The notes: generated from the sequence alone by a model not told the origin. 11,657 nucleotides of DNA from Phycisphaerales bacterium UBA7812 (GCA_002480345.1 DLBY01000173.1:1-11657); one strand, 5' to 3'. Positions 1 to 7,209 are shown, numbered from the stretch's first letter. Translations and numbers: made by a program.

Positions 1-587
1 TTGCTCGCGCGGATCACGCCGAGCGCCTGGGTGAGGTACGCATCCCAGAGCGCCGGATCGTCGTTGAACACCCCGTGCGGCTCGTTGAGCACCTCGAAGT
101 ACACACGATCGACGGGGCGATCGGCGAACCGCTCCGAGATCTGGCTCCAGATCGCCAGGGCGCGGGGGGTCTCCGCAGCGGGGTCGGCGTTGAGCTCGTC
201 GTAATGATGGGTATTGACGATGATCTTCAGGCCTCGCGCGAGGGCCTGGTCAACGCACCACTCGACCCGATCCATGAAGAGAGGGTCGATGGCGTACGGC
301 GGCGAGGCCTGGGCGTGGTGCGTCCAGCTGACCGGCAGGCGGATGTGCGCCATGCCGGCGTCTCGCGCGACATCGAAGAAGCGTTCCTCGACGCTGAGCC
401 CCCACGCGCCCTCGAAGGGCGCTTCGAGCATGTTGCCGAAGTTCACGCCCCGTCCGAGCGGGGTCGGTTGCTTGGGCGCGCGGGACGCGTCGAACTCGCG
501 GGCGGGACCGGCTGTTCGCTGCGCCGGGCAGACCGCTGAGGTCGTGGACGCAAGAAGCACCGCGAGGAGCAAACGGAAGACCTGCAT
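1..587 (-). CDS. Glycoside hydrolase family 5 (cellulase-like), N-terminal part, cut by the left edge
   Basis: This is a secreted endoglucanase-type enzyme that probably cleaves beta-linked polysaccharide outside the cytoplasm. Translation from the ATG at 587-585 gives 195 residues before the window ends. Residues 1-23 form a signal peptide with a leucine-rich core. The (beta/alpha)8 fold then begins with GRGVNFGNMLEAP (45-57), followed by IRLPVSW (82-88, with the conserved Arg) and NTHHYDEL (125-132, with the substrate-binding His pair). FEVLNEPHG (164-172) carries the acid/base Glu169. The nucleophile Glu lies beyond the edge. An AGGA stands 10 bases before the ATG. The gene lies 131 bases downstream of the cobalamin-binding-like gene on the same strand. 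Family membership is clear from the motifs. The exact substrate is not: GH5 includes cellulases, mannanases and others. Confidence 0.9.
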   Translation of the reverse strand, partial: MQVFRLLLAVLLASTTSAVCPAQRTAGPAREFDASRAPKQPTPLGRGVNFGNMLEAPFEGAWGLSVEERFFDVARDAGMAHIRLPVSWTHHAQASPPYAIDPLFMDRVEWCVDQALARGLKIIVNTHHYDELNADPAAETPRALAIWSQISERFADRPVDRVYFEVLNEPHGVFNDDPALWDAYLTQALGVIRAS

Positions 588-688
588 CGTGGAACGGTCC
601 TTTCTCCCCCGTGCGCCCGCGGGTCACGCTACCACGCCGGCATGAGCGGCACAAGGAGACGATCGAAACAGCGCGGGGTTGCGGGGCG

Positions 689-706
689 TGCCGCGCGAAG
701 CGGGCA
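689..706 (-). terminator. Weak hairpin downstream of the cobalamin-binding-like gene
   Basis: About 12 bases past the stop at 719, the minus strand can form a short stem. TGCCGC (689-694 on plus) pairs with GCGGGCA (700-706) with one bulged base around a five-base loop. No T-run follows, so this is only a candidate terminator. The rest of the 131-base gap between the two minus-strand genes shows nothing else except the SD-like AGGA of the downstream gene. Confidence 0.25.
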
Positions 707-718
707 TACCGGCATCGC

Positions 719-1726
719 TCATTCGAAGGCTCGCCATGGGAACGACTCGGGGATCAGCTCGGGCCGATCGTTGAGCCAGCCCACGAGCCACTCGAACGCG
801 TCGGCGAGGCGCGGTCCGGGGCGGTTGAACATCTCGTTCCCGTCCACCACCGCGACGCGGCCCGCGCGGACCGCGGGCAGATCGCCCCACCACGGGGCGC
901 CGCGGGCGAGGCGTTCGGTCTCCGTCAACGCCTCGTCCAGCGAGAGCCCGCAGGGACAGACGACCAGGAACTCGGGACGCGTCGCGGCGAAAGCCTCAGG
1001 CGAGACCCGGATCGACTTACCCGCGACGCGTTGACCCGCCTGCATCCCGGCCGCGGCGCCCGCGTTCTGACGCGGGACGCATTCGTTGAGCGGGTGGCGC
1101 CCCCCGGCGCGTTCGATCATCTGCGCCGACCAATGCCCCGCGACGAACAGCGGGTCCGTCCATTCGAGGAAACCCACGATCGGCCCCTCGGTATACGGGT
1201 TGACGAAGCTCTCGGCCGTGATCCAGCGGCTCTTCAATTCGAACACAGCCTGCGCCGCGTCCGCCTCGAGGCCCACGGCGCGGCCCACCGCGAGGTGGTC
1301 GTCCCACACGCCCTCGATCGTTTCCGGGGCGAGCGCGATCACCTCCGGAGCCGACCCGGATCCCGCACCGATGTCCTCAGCGATCTCCCGAACGGCGTCC
1401 AGATCGACCGCGCAGACCGGGCACAGGTCCTGGGTGAGGATCACATCGGGCGCGAGCGCCTTCAGCGTGTCGGCGTCGATCGTGTACAGCGAGCCCGCGT
1501 CGTCCATCGCGGCGCGGACCTGCGCGTCGACCTCCGCGGCCCCGACCCCGCTCTGCGGGTCGTACGCGGCCCGTTGTGCCGTCAGAACAGGCAGGTGGTC
1601 GATACCGGGGGGATGGTCGCATTCGTGCGAGCGCCCGACCAGACGATCGATCCCCCCGACGCGGGCGAGAATCTCTGTCGCGGCGGGGAGCAGGCTGACG
1701 ACTCGGAGGGGTGTCGGATGTGCCAT
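719..1726 (-). CDS. BtuF/PF01497-type cobalamin-binding-like protein without a signal peptide
   Basis: This 335-residue protein belongs to the periplasmic-binding fold family that includes BtuF and FhuD. Family signs are VVSLLPAATEIL (9-20), RSHECDHPP (32-40), FLEWTDPLFVAGHW (186-199) and NRPGPRLADAFEWL (301-314). Unlike true BtuF it starts directly with the first beta strand and has no signal peptide or lipobox. As translated it would stay in the cytoplasm. Cys102/Cys105 (LCPVC) and Cys257/Cys259 (VCPCG) could form a metal or redox site. The start is firm: an in-frame TGA lies two codons upstream. GAGGG sits almost against the ATG, so the ribosome site is poorly spaced. No permease or ATPase gene is adjacent, so a role in B12 or corrinoid binding is family inference only. 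Confidence 0.8.
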   Translation of the reverse strand: MAHPTPLRVVSLLPAATEILARVGGIDRLVGRSHECDHPPGIDHLPVLTAQRAAYDPQSGVGAAEVDAQVRAAMDDAGSLYTIDADTLKALAPDVILTQDLCPVCAVDLDAVREIAEDIGAGSGSAPEVIALAPETIEGVWDDHLAVGRAVGLEADAAQAVFELKSRWITAESFVNPYTEGPIVGFLEWTDPLFVAGHWSAQMIERAGGRHPLNECVPRQNAGAAAGMQAGQRVAGKSIRVSPEAFAATRPEFLVVCPCGLSLDEALTETERLARGAPWWGDLPAVRAGRVAVVDGNEMFNRPGPRLADAFEWLVGWLNDRPELIPESFPWRAFE

Positions 1727-1776
1727 CCCTCAAGACTACGGACGCCGGGGCTCGCTGCGCCGGCAATCGGGGCAGA

Positions 1777-1816
1777 ACCGCCCCGTTGGGCCCCGCAGAA
1801 CGCGCGTCGGGGCGGT
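1777..1816. repeat. 9-bp perfect inverted repeat with a 22-base spacer
   Basis: ACCGCCCCG (1777-1785) is exactly complementary to CGGGGCGGT (1808-1816). It lies roughly midway between the two divergent starts. It could be a two-site operator or an RNA stem in either leader. In a GC-rich sequence a 9-bp match is suggestive but not strong. Confidence 0.45.
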
Positions 1817-1908
1817 ACCCTCACGCGATGGACCCGCCCCCCGGCGAACGGAAGCCCGGGCGGCGCGGACACGCCGAACGATCGCCCCCGCGATCATCGG
1901 CGCGAAAT

Positions 1909-1912
1909 AGGA
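1909..1912 (+). promoter_or_regulatory. Shine-Dalgarno AGGA that sets the secretin start
   Basis: AGGA stands 8 bases before the ATG at 1921. The frame stays open upstream to other ATGs at 1711 and 1828, but those lack a spaced SD. They would also place a long arginine- and proline-rich leader before the signal peptide. Confidence 0.55.
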
Positions 1913-1920
1913 CCGGCACC

Positions 1921-4431
1921 ATGACGCCGAGACAGACCATGCACCACGGATGCCAGACCGTTGATCGTTCCGCCCGTCGCCCGCTCGTGGGGGCGCTGCT
2001 CGCGCTCGCGGGGCTCGCCTGCGGCGGATTCGCTGGGTTCCAGCCCGCACGCGTGGACGACCCGACGCGCGACCCGGTTCCCCTTGAACAGGTGACCCAG
2101 GACCGCGTGCCCGGGCCCGCGGGCGCCGTCGGCGAGGGCGATGACCCGGAGATCACCTTCTCCGAGACCGCCGAGCCCATGGAACTGACGGCGCTGGTCG
2201 ATTTTGTCGCCCAGACGCTGGGGATCAACATCTCGATCCGGGGCGACCTGCAGGGCTCGGTGCTCTTCAACACCGCGAAGAGTGTGCGGCGGAGCAAGCT
2301 GCTCCCACTGCTCGACGCGATGCTCGAGCAGAACGATTTTTCGATCACCTATGACCCGCAGAGCGAGTTCTACCAGATCCAGCCCAAGAGCGATCTGGGT
2401 GTCCAACTCGACGGCGAACTCGCGACGACCAAGCTCATCGAGATCCCCAACATCAAGCCCTCCAGCCTCTCTGACGCGATCAACCAGATCCTGGGTGGGA
2501 GCGGGAGCGGGCAGGCCGCGCCCGGCGGGGTGACCTTCATCGATGAACTGGGCCTGATCGTGATCACCAACTCGTCCCGGCAGATCGCGCGGGTGGAAGA
2601 ACTGATCGATCGCATCCTGAAGCGGACCAACGAGATCGTGCTGACGCCGATCGAATTGCAATACATCAGCGCGACGACGGCGCGGGACCGGCTGATCTCG
2701 CTCGCGGGCGGCACCCCCGCCGACAGCGGCGCGGGGCGGAACATCAACCCCCAGCTCCGGGTCCAGGTGAACGCGCAGAACCAGGGCGCCAACATCGGGC
2801 CCACCGCGGGGAGCACGATCGAGAACCTCGCGGAGCGGCTCGCGGTCGACCCGCAGTCCAACGCGCTGCTCTTCCGGGGCACCCCCGACGAGCTCGAGCG
2901 CGTGCTCGCGTATGTCGAGATCATCGATGTCGACAACAACCTGCCCAGCAAGCGGCACTTCGTGGGCAGCGCCGCGCGGCAGATCGCGGAGCTCGCGAGC
3001 GGGCGTGGTCTGGGTGAGGTGGTGATCCTCGAGGACACGACGGGCGGCGCCCAGGGGTTCAACCAATTCGGCGCCAACCGGAACCTGCAGCAGGGCAACC
3101 AGTTCGGGAACCAGTCGGTCACCGCGGTCGCAGGCCCGACGCTGGTCGTCGATGTGCGCAACGGGGAGATCGTCTATTACGGCACGAAGGCCCAGCAGGC
3201 GATCCTCGAGAACATGATCGCGGACCTCGACACCGAGGCGGACCGGATCGTGATCCGGCACTACAAGCTCGACCACGCGGTCGCGGAGGAGGTCGCGGAG
3301 GTCATCCAGACGCTGCTGCAGGGGCAGAGCCCCAACCAGGGCGGGATCCTCCCCCAGTCGCGCGGGTTCAACAACAACCAGTTCCAGCCCTTCTTCGACA
3401 ACAGCGCGAACTTCGGCGGCGGAGGCGGGGACGAGATCGGTGACTTCGACCCGACCCGCGTGTTCGTCGTCGCGGATGTGCCCAACAACCAGGTCATCGT
3501 CAAGGCGCCCGTCAAGCAGCAGGACGATCTCGCGCAGCTCATCGAGAAGCTCGACCTTCGCAGGCGGCAGGTCTTCATCGAGGTGCTGATCGTCTCGATC
3601 GACGACACCGACGACTTCCGCTTCGCGCTCGAGACGCAGTTCCAGATCGGGCAGTACCGGGGGCAGACCAACTTCGGGCTCTCCGAGGCGGGGTCGGACT
3701 TCATCGCGCCGCGGTCGCCCATCTCCACGCTGGGCGGGCTGACGAGCGCCCTGATCAAGACCGAGTATCTCCCGTTCGTGATCAACGCGGTCAAGAACGA
3801 GACGGACGGGCGGATCCTCTCCAAGCCGCAGCTGCTCGTGAACGACAACGAGGAGGCGAGCATCATCTCGGTCGAGGAGCGGCAGACGCAGACCACGAGC
3901 CAGGGCGATAACTCGACGATCGTGGGCGTGGGCGAGCCCGTCACCGCGGGCACGACGCTGACGGTCACCCCCGGGATCTCCGAGGCGGGGTTCCTCCGTC
4001 TCGAATACGCGATCACCTTCGATAACTTCATCGGGTCGGGGACCGACACGCTCCCGCCGCCCGCGAACCGGCGCGAGGTGAACGGCAGCGTGACCATGCC
4101 CACCGACACGACCATCGTCGTGGGCGGTCTGACGGTGGAGAACACCGGGAGCACCATCGTCAAGGTCCCGGTCCTCGGGGATATCCCGCTGATCGGCCCG
4201 CTGTTCGCCGACACACGCAAGAACGATGCGAACAGCGTGCTCTACATCTTCATCACCCCCAAGATCCTCGTGGATCCCGACTTCCGCGATCTCCGCCTGC
4301 TGTCGCGCGGGCCGCAGTACCAGTCGGGCGTCGACCTCGAGCTGCCGATGCTCCAGCCGATCGCGATCGAGCGGATCGCGCTGCCCGTCACCCCGCCCGC
4401 CGCCCCCGCGCCGATGGGCGAGGACAACTAA
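1921..4431 (+). CDS. Secretin, GspD/PilQ type, outer-membrane channel of a type II secretion or type IV pilus system
   Basis: This 836-residue protein would form the multimeric outer-membrane pore. Residues 15-42 look like a signal sequence (basic patch, then an Ala/Leu/Gly core). An N0/STN-like domain follows (about 78-160). Four KH-like N-domains come next, near 170-236, 240-342, 347-440 and 441-545. The secretin core begins at about 548 (QVFIEVLIVSI) and includes ILSKPQLLVNDNEEA. It ends with the hallmark VPVLGDIPLIGPLF (749-762) and a Pro/Ala-rich tail. Asn/Gln/Gly-rich loops interrupt the last two N-domains. GspD normally has N0 plus three N-domains, so one appears to be extra. The next gene, 14 bases on, encodes the matching ATPase, which supports an operon. 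Whether it serves secretion or pili cannot be told here. A start at 1939 is also possible. Confidence 0.93.
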   Translation: MTPRQTMHHGCQTVDRSARRPLVGALLALAGLACGGFAGFQPARVDDPTRDPVPLEQVTQDRVPGPAGAVGEGDDPEITFSETAEPMELTALVDFVAQTLGINISIRGDLQGSVLFNTAKSVRRSKLLPLLDAMLEQNDFSITYDPQSEFYQIQPKSDLGVQLDGELATTKLIEIPNIKPSSLSDAINQILGGSGSGQAAPGGVTFIDELGLIVITNSSRQIARVEELIDRILKRTNEIVLTPIELQYISATTARDRLISLAGGTPADSGAGRNINPQLRVQVNAQNQGANIGPTAGSTIENLAERLAVDPQSNALLFRGTPDELERVLAYVEIIDVDNNLPSKRHFVGSAARQIAELASGRGLGEVVILEDTTGGAQGFNQFGANRNLQQGNQFGNQSVTAVAGPTLVVDVRNGEIVYYGTKAQQAILENMIADLDTEADRIVIRHYKLDHAVAEEVAEVIQTLLQGQSPNQGGILPQSRGFNNNQFQPFFDNSANFGGGGGDEIGDFDPTRVFVVADVPNNQVIVKAPVKQQDDLAQLIEKLDLRRRQVFIEVLIVSIDDTDDFRFALETQFQIGQYRGQTNFGLSEAGSDFIAPRSPISTLGGLTSALIKTEYLPFVINAVKNETDGRILSKPQLLVNDNEEASIISVEERQTQTTSQGDNSTIVGVGEPVTAGTTLTVTPGISEAGFLRLEYAITFDNFIGSGTDTLPPPANRREVNGSVTMPTDTTIVVGGLTVENTGSTIVKVPVLGDIPLIGPLFADTRKNDANSVLYIFITPKILVDPDFRDLRLLSRGPQYQSGVDLELPMLQPIAIERIALPVTPPAAPAPMGEDN

Positions 4432-4445
4432 CGCGAGGGAGCGTC

Positions 4446-6107
4446 ATGGCCGACCGCAAGTCCCTGTTCAAGAAGAGCCCCGGCAAGAACGGCGACGGTC
4501 GCGAGAACGCGTCGCTGGTGCGCGGCGAGTTCGAGTTCGTCGCGGAGCAGTTCGCGGACCTCGGGCTCACCGCCGAGCAGCTGCGCACCGTCGCGACCGC
4601 GGAGGGCGGGGACGACCATCCGTGGGATCTGATGATCCAGCTGATGGGGACCGACGAGCAGACCGCGCTCGAGCGTCTGAGCGTGCGCACGGGCCTTCCT
4701 TTCGAGCTCGAGCCCGTGCTCGACGAATCGGCGAACGGTTTCTACGAGCATGTGCCCCCCGACTTTGCGCGCACGCACATGGTCGCGGGCATCCGCACCG
4801 ACGGCGGGGCGATGATCGTCGCCGCGGCGCAGCCCATGCAGCCCAGCGTGTTTTCGATCCTCGAGGACTACCTCCGGCTCCCGATCGAGATCGTCCTCGC
4901 GCCACGCGCCGCGGTCGCGAGCCTGACGAACCGCGGGTACGAACGCCGCGGGGATCTGGTCGAGGAGATCGTCGAGGAGATGCCGCTCGACGCGTCGGCG
5001 ATCGACCTCGCGGCGGGCGCGGTGGGCAAGCAGACCGACCTGCTCGCGCTGGCGAGGCAGACCCCGGTCATCCGTCTCGTGAACATGATCCTGTTCGAGG
5101 CGTTGCGTCGCCGGGCGAGCGATGTGCACATCCATCCGATGGAGAACCGCCTGGTCATCCGCCTGCGTGTGGACGGGATGCTGGTCGACGCGTTCAGCCC
5201 CCCGCTCTCGCTCGCGCCCGCGATCAGCTCGCGCCTCAAGGTCATGACCGAGCTCGACATCGCGAACCGGCACAGCCCCCAGGACGGGCAGACCACCGTG
5301 CGGATCGGGTCTAAGAAGGTCGACATCCGCCTGTCGGTGATCCCGACGATCTACGGCGAGCGCGTCGTGCTCCGCCTGCTCGATCAGTCCACCACCCAGC
5401 TCAGCCTCGACTCGCTCGGGATGGATCCCAAGATCCAGACCCAGCTGATGGACATGGTCGACCGGCCCAACGGGATGGTGCTCGTCACGGGCCCGACCGG
5501 CTCGGGCAAGACGACCACGCTGTACGCGGCGCTCGATCGGATCGACCGGACGAGCCGGAATGTGATGACCATCGAGGATCCCGTCGAGTACCGACTCGAG
5601 GGGATCAGCCAGATGCAGGTGAACCCCAAGCGGAATGTCACCTTCGCGACCGGGCTGCGCGCGCTGCTGCGGCAGGACCCCGATGTGATCCTCGTGGGCG
5701 AGATCCGTGACCACGAGACGGCGCAGCTCGCGGTGCAGGCCTCGCTCACGGGTCACCTCGTGCTCGCGACGCTGCACACCAACGACGCGCCCAGCGCGAT
5801 CCCCCGCCTGATCGACATCGGGCTCGAGCACTACCTCGTGACCTCATCCCTGCTCGGGGTGCTCGCGCAGCGCCTGCTGCGCAAGATCGATCCGGATAAC
5901 GAGGGCGAGTACAAGGGCCGACTCGCGGTGCACGAGTTGCTCGCGGTGAGCGACACGATCCGCAGCCTCACGGCCCAGAACGCGGACGGCGTGACGATCT
6001 ACAAGGCCGCGGTCGAAGAGGGCTTCGAGCCTATGCGCACCGATGCGCTGCGCAAGGTCGAGCAGGGCCTGACCGATCAGGCCGAGGTGTTCCGCGTGCT
6101 GCACTGA
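4446..6107 (+). CDS. GspE/PilB-type secretion or pilus-assembly ATPase lacking the zinc module
   Basis: This 553-residue cytoplasmic hexameric ATPase would drive pseudopilus or pilus assembly. A basic tail (1-25) precedes an MshEN/GspE N-terminal-like region (about 30-190). The motor follows: SDVHIHP (the ASDVHIEP-type element), Walker A GPTGSGKTT (349-357), the Asp box near 375-380, Walker B DPDVILVGEIRD (411-422) and the His box GHLVLATLHTND (436-447). The family usually has a CxxC...CxxC zinc-binding insert between the RLLR and GR.A..E segments. Here RLLRK (476-480) runs within ten residues into YKGRLAVHELL (489-499), and I found no cysteine in the whole protein. GAGGGAG stands 4 bases before the ATG. 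The gene follows the secretin by 14 bases, probably co-transcribed. The family call is secure; the type II versus type IV pilus assignment is not. Confidence 0.93.
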   Translation: MADRKSLFKKSPGKNGDGRENASLVRGEFEFVAEQFADLGLTAEQLRTVATAEGGDDHPWDLMIQLMGTDEQTALERLSVRTGLPFELEPVLDESANGFYEHVPPDFARTHMVAGIRTDGGAMIVAAAQPMQPSVFSILEDYLRLPIEIVLAPRAAVASLTNRGYERRGDLVEEIVEEMPLDASAIDLAAGAVGKQTDLLALARQTPVIRLVNMILFEALRRRASDVHIHPMENRLVIRLRVDGMLVDAFSPPLSLAPAISSRLKVMTELDIANRHSPQDGQTTVRIGSKKVDIRLSVIPTIYGERVVLRLLDQSTTQLSLDSLGMDPKIQTQLMDMVDRPNGMVLVTGPTGSGKTTTLYAALDRIDRTSRNVMTIEDPVEYRLEGISQMQVNPKRNVTFATGLRALLRQDPDVILVGEIRDHETAQLAVQASLTGHLVLATLHTNDAPSAIPRLIDIGLEHYLVTSSLLGVLAQRLLRKIDPDNEGEYKGRLAVHELLAVSDTIRSLTAQNADGVTIYKAAVEEGFEPMRTDALRKVEQGLTDQAEVFRVLH

Positions 6108-6111
6108 TCGG

Positions 6112-6149
6112 CGCGTTCGCGGGCGGCGTCTGTTGTGCGCCCGAACGCG
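6112..6149 (+). terminator. Hairpin just after the ATPase gene
   Basis: Bases 6112-6119 pair with 6142-6149, and 6122-6125 with 6138-6141. This gives a 12-bp GC-rich stem with a two-base bulge and a 12-base loop, starting 5 bases after the stop. No T-run follows on the plus strand; the sequence after it is A-rich. It may end the secretin-ATPase transcript, but it is not a textbook intrinsic terminator. Confidence 0.45.
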
Positions 6150-6156
6150 ATTCGAG

Positions 6157-6182
6157 AAAAACCCGAAAAACCCCGAGAAAAA
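6157..6182. promoter_or_regulatory. Three helically phased A-tracts upstream of the betaine operon
   Basis: AAAAA runs occupy 6157-6161, 6166-6170 and 6178-6182, with centres 9 and 12 bases apart, so about one helical turn each. Two of them lie in a repeated GAGAAAAAC unit. In such GC-rich DNA this is conspicuous and predicts intrinsic bending 65-90 bases before the candidate -35 box. A regulatory role is inference. Confidence 0.4.
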
Positions 6183-6231
6183 CGCCGGTTTGCACCACGC
6201 AAAGCGGCTTTCTCCCGACGGATCCCGAAAG

Positions 6232-6247
6232 ACCGTTGCGAGACGGT
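6232..6247. repeat. Short inverted repeat abutting the candidate -35 box
   Basis: ACCGT (6232-6236) is complementary to ACGGT (6243-6247) with a 6-base spacer. It touches the first base of the proposed -35 element, a position where a repressor or activator could act. At five base pairs per arm it may be chance. Confidence 0.25.
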
Positions 6248-6275
6248 TGCAATCTGCGCACAGGGGCTGTAGGGT
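6247..6275 (+). promoter_or_regulatory. Candidate sigma-70 promoter of the glycine betaine operon
   Basis: TTGCAA (6247-6252) and TAGGGT (6270-6275) are separated by exactly 17 bases. They match the -35 consensus in 4 of 6 positions and the -10 consensus in 3 of 6. Transcription would begin near 6282, leaving a leader of about 25 bases that contains the SD. The position in the only large gap before the operon supports it, while the -10 match is weak. Confidence 0.45.
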
Positions 6276-6295
6276 CGAAGTGAACCTTCATCGAC

Positions 6296-6299
6296 AGGA
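6296..6299 (+). promoter_or_regulatory. Shine-Dalgarno AGGA that sets the GSMT start
   Basis: AGGA stands 7 bases before the ATG at 6307. The frame is open back to an ATG-like start at 6133, but that extension would cover the A-tracts and promoter and encodes a basic, low-complexity leader absent from known GSMT proteins. Confidence 0.65.
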
Positions 6300-6306
6300 C
6301 CGGGAT

Positions 6307-7182
6307 ATGAGCGCACGACCGAGGAACCGCGGGGCAGACGATGTCCTTTTGGAATACAAAGAGCAGGACTACGGGTCCGATCCGACCAAGGTCCGCGAAT
6401 CGGACAAGTACACCGACGAGTATGTGCGCGGATTCGTCGAGAAGTGGGACGAGCTGATCGACTGGGATCGGCGCGCCGACACCGAGGGCGATTTCTTCAT
6501 CAACGCCCTCAAGGAACGGGGTGTCAAGCGTGTGCTCGACATCGCGACCGGAACCGGGTTCCACTCCATCCGCCTGATCGAGGCGGGGTTCGAGGTCGTC
6601 AGCGCCGATGGCAGCCCCTACATGCTCGCCCGGGCCTTCGAGAACGGCCGCAAACGCGGGCACATCATCCGCACCGTGCAGGCCGACTGGCGATGGCTCA
6701 ACCGCAGCGTCCACGGTCGGTTCGACGCGGTGATCTGCCTGGGCAATTCGTTCACCCACCTGCACAGCGAACGCGACCGGCGAAAGACCCTCGCGGAATG
6801 CTACAGCGCGCTCCGGCACGACGGGGTGCTCATCCTCGACCAGCGGAACTACGACGGCATCCTCGACCGGGGATTCGAGAGTCAGCACAAGTACTACTAC
6901 TGCGGGGACCAGGTCGTCGCGGAGCCCGAGCATGTTGACGAGGGGCTCGCGCGTTTCCGGTACGGCTTCCCGGACGGGTCGGAGTACTACCTCAACATGT
7001 TCCCGTTGCGAAAGAACTACACGCGCCGCCTGATGAGCGAAGTCGGCTTCCAGCGTGTCACCACCTACGGGGACTTCAAGGAAACCTATCGCGAGCACGA
7101 GCCCGACTTCTTTGTTCATATCGCCGAGAAGAGTTACGACAGCCTCGAGGAGGACGAGGGCGAAGCCACGCGCAACGCCTGA
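6307..7182 (+). CDS. Glycine/sarcosine N-methyltransferase (GSMT, EC 2.1.1.156)
   Basis: This cytoplasmic SAM-dependent enzyme performs the first two methylations of betaine synthesis, glycine to sarcosine to dimethylglycine. The 291-residue product has the GSMT hallmarks of halophilic bacterial enzymes. These are SDKYTDEYVRGFVEKWDELI (32-51), SAM motif I VLDIATGTGFHS (76-87), DGSPYML (101-107), QADWRWLNR (125-133), ICLGNSFTHL (143-152) and LILDQRNYDG (175-184). The C-terminal segments YYYCG, NMFPLR and YGDFKETY are also present. It is slightly longer than the usual roughly 270 residues because of a short N-terminal extension and an acidic tail (EEDEGEA). The dimethylglycine methyltransferase gene begins 27 bases downstream. 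Similarity to GSMT from Ectothiorhodospira/Halorhodospira-type bacteria is recalled, not computed, but the motif agreement is extensive. Confidence 0.94.
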   Translation: MSARPRNRGADDVLLEYKEQDYGSDPTKVRESDKYTDEYVRGFVEKWDELIDWDRRADTEGDFFINALKERGVKRVLDIATGTGFHSIRLIEAGFEVVSADGSPYMLARAFENGRKRGHIIRTVQADWRWLNRSVHGRFDAVICLGNSFTHLHSERDRRKTLAECYSALRHDGVLILDQRNYDGILDRGFESQHKYYYCGDQVVAEPEHVDEGLARFRYGFPDGSEYYLNMFPLRKNYTRRLMSEVGFQRVTTYGDFKETYREHEPDFFVHIAEKSYDSLEEDEGEATRNA

Positions 7183-7209
7183 CCGTTCTCGATCCCCGGA
7201 GCCGCCCTT

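Larger units (their letters stand above)
1727..1920. other. Divergent intergenic region between the cobalamin-binding-like gene and the secretin gene
   Basis: These 194 bases must hold the promoters of both divergent genes, but I could not pick out a convincing -35/-10 pair on either strand. The one clear structure is the inverted repeat listed separately. I looked on the minus strand for the conserved boxes of a cobalamin riboswitch, which might be expected near a B12-binding protein, and saw none. Confidence 0.5.

Noticed and set aside
616..623. Palindrome CCCGCGGG in the gap upstream of the GH5 gene
   Set aside because: An 8-base GC palindrome is expected often by chance at this base composition.
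1582..1872. Possible small minus-strand gene in the divergent region, including a CPDC motif in one frame
   Set aside because: The two frames that look protein-like overlap the cobalamin-binding-like gene or run through the secretin signal sequence, have no SD, and match nothing known to me.
1727..1920. Cobalamin riboswitch before the B12-binding-like gene
   Set aside because: The conserved B12-box-like sequences could not be found on the minus strand; only a GC-rich inverted repeat is present.
611..1924. Plus-strand open frame of over 400 codons opposite the cobalamin-binding-like gene
   Set aside because: It is arginine-rich with no recognisable motif and is antisense to a gene with clear family motifs. 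Such frames are a by-product of high GC content.
1894..5831. Long minus-strand open frames opposite the secretin and ATPase genes
   Set aside because: Their compositions mirror the sense genes and they show no motifs or ribosome sites. The sense frames carry unmistakable secretin and Walker motifs.
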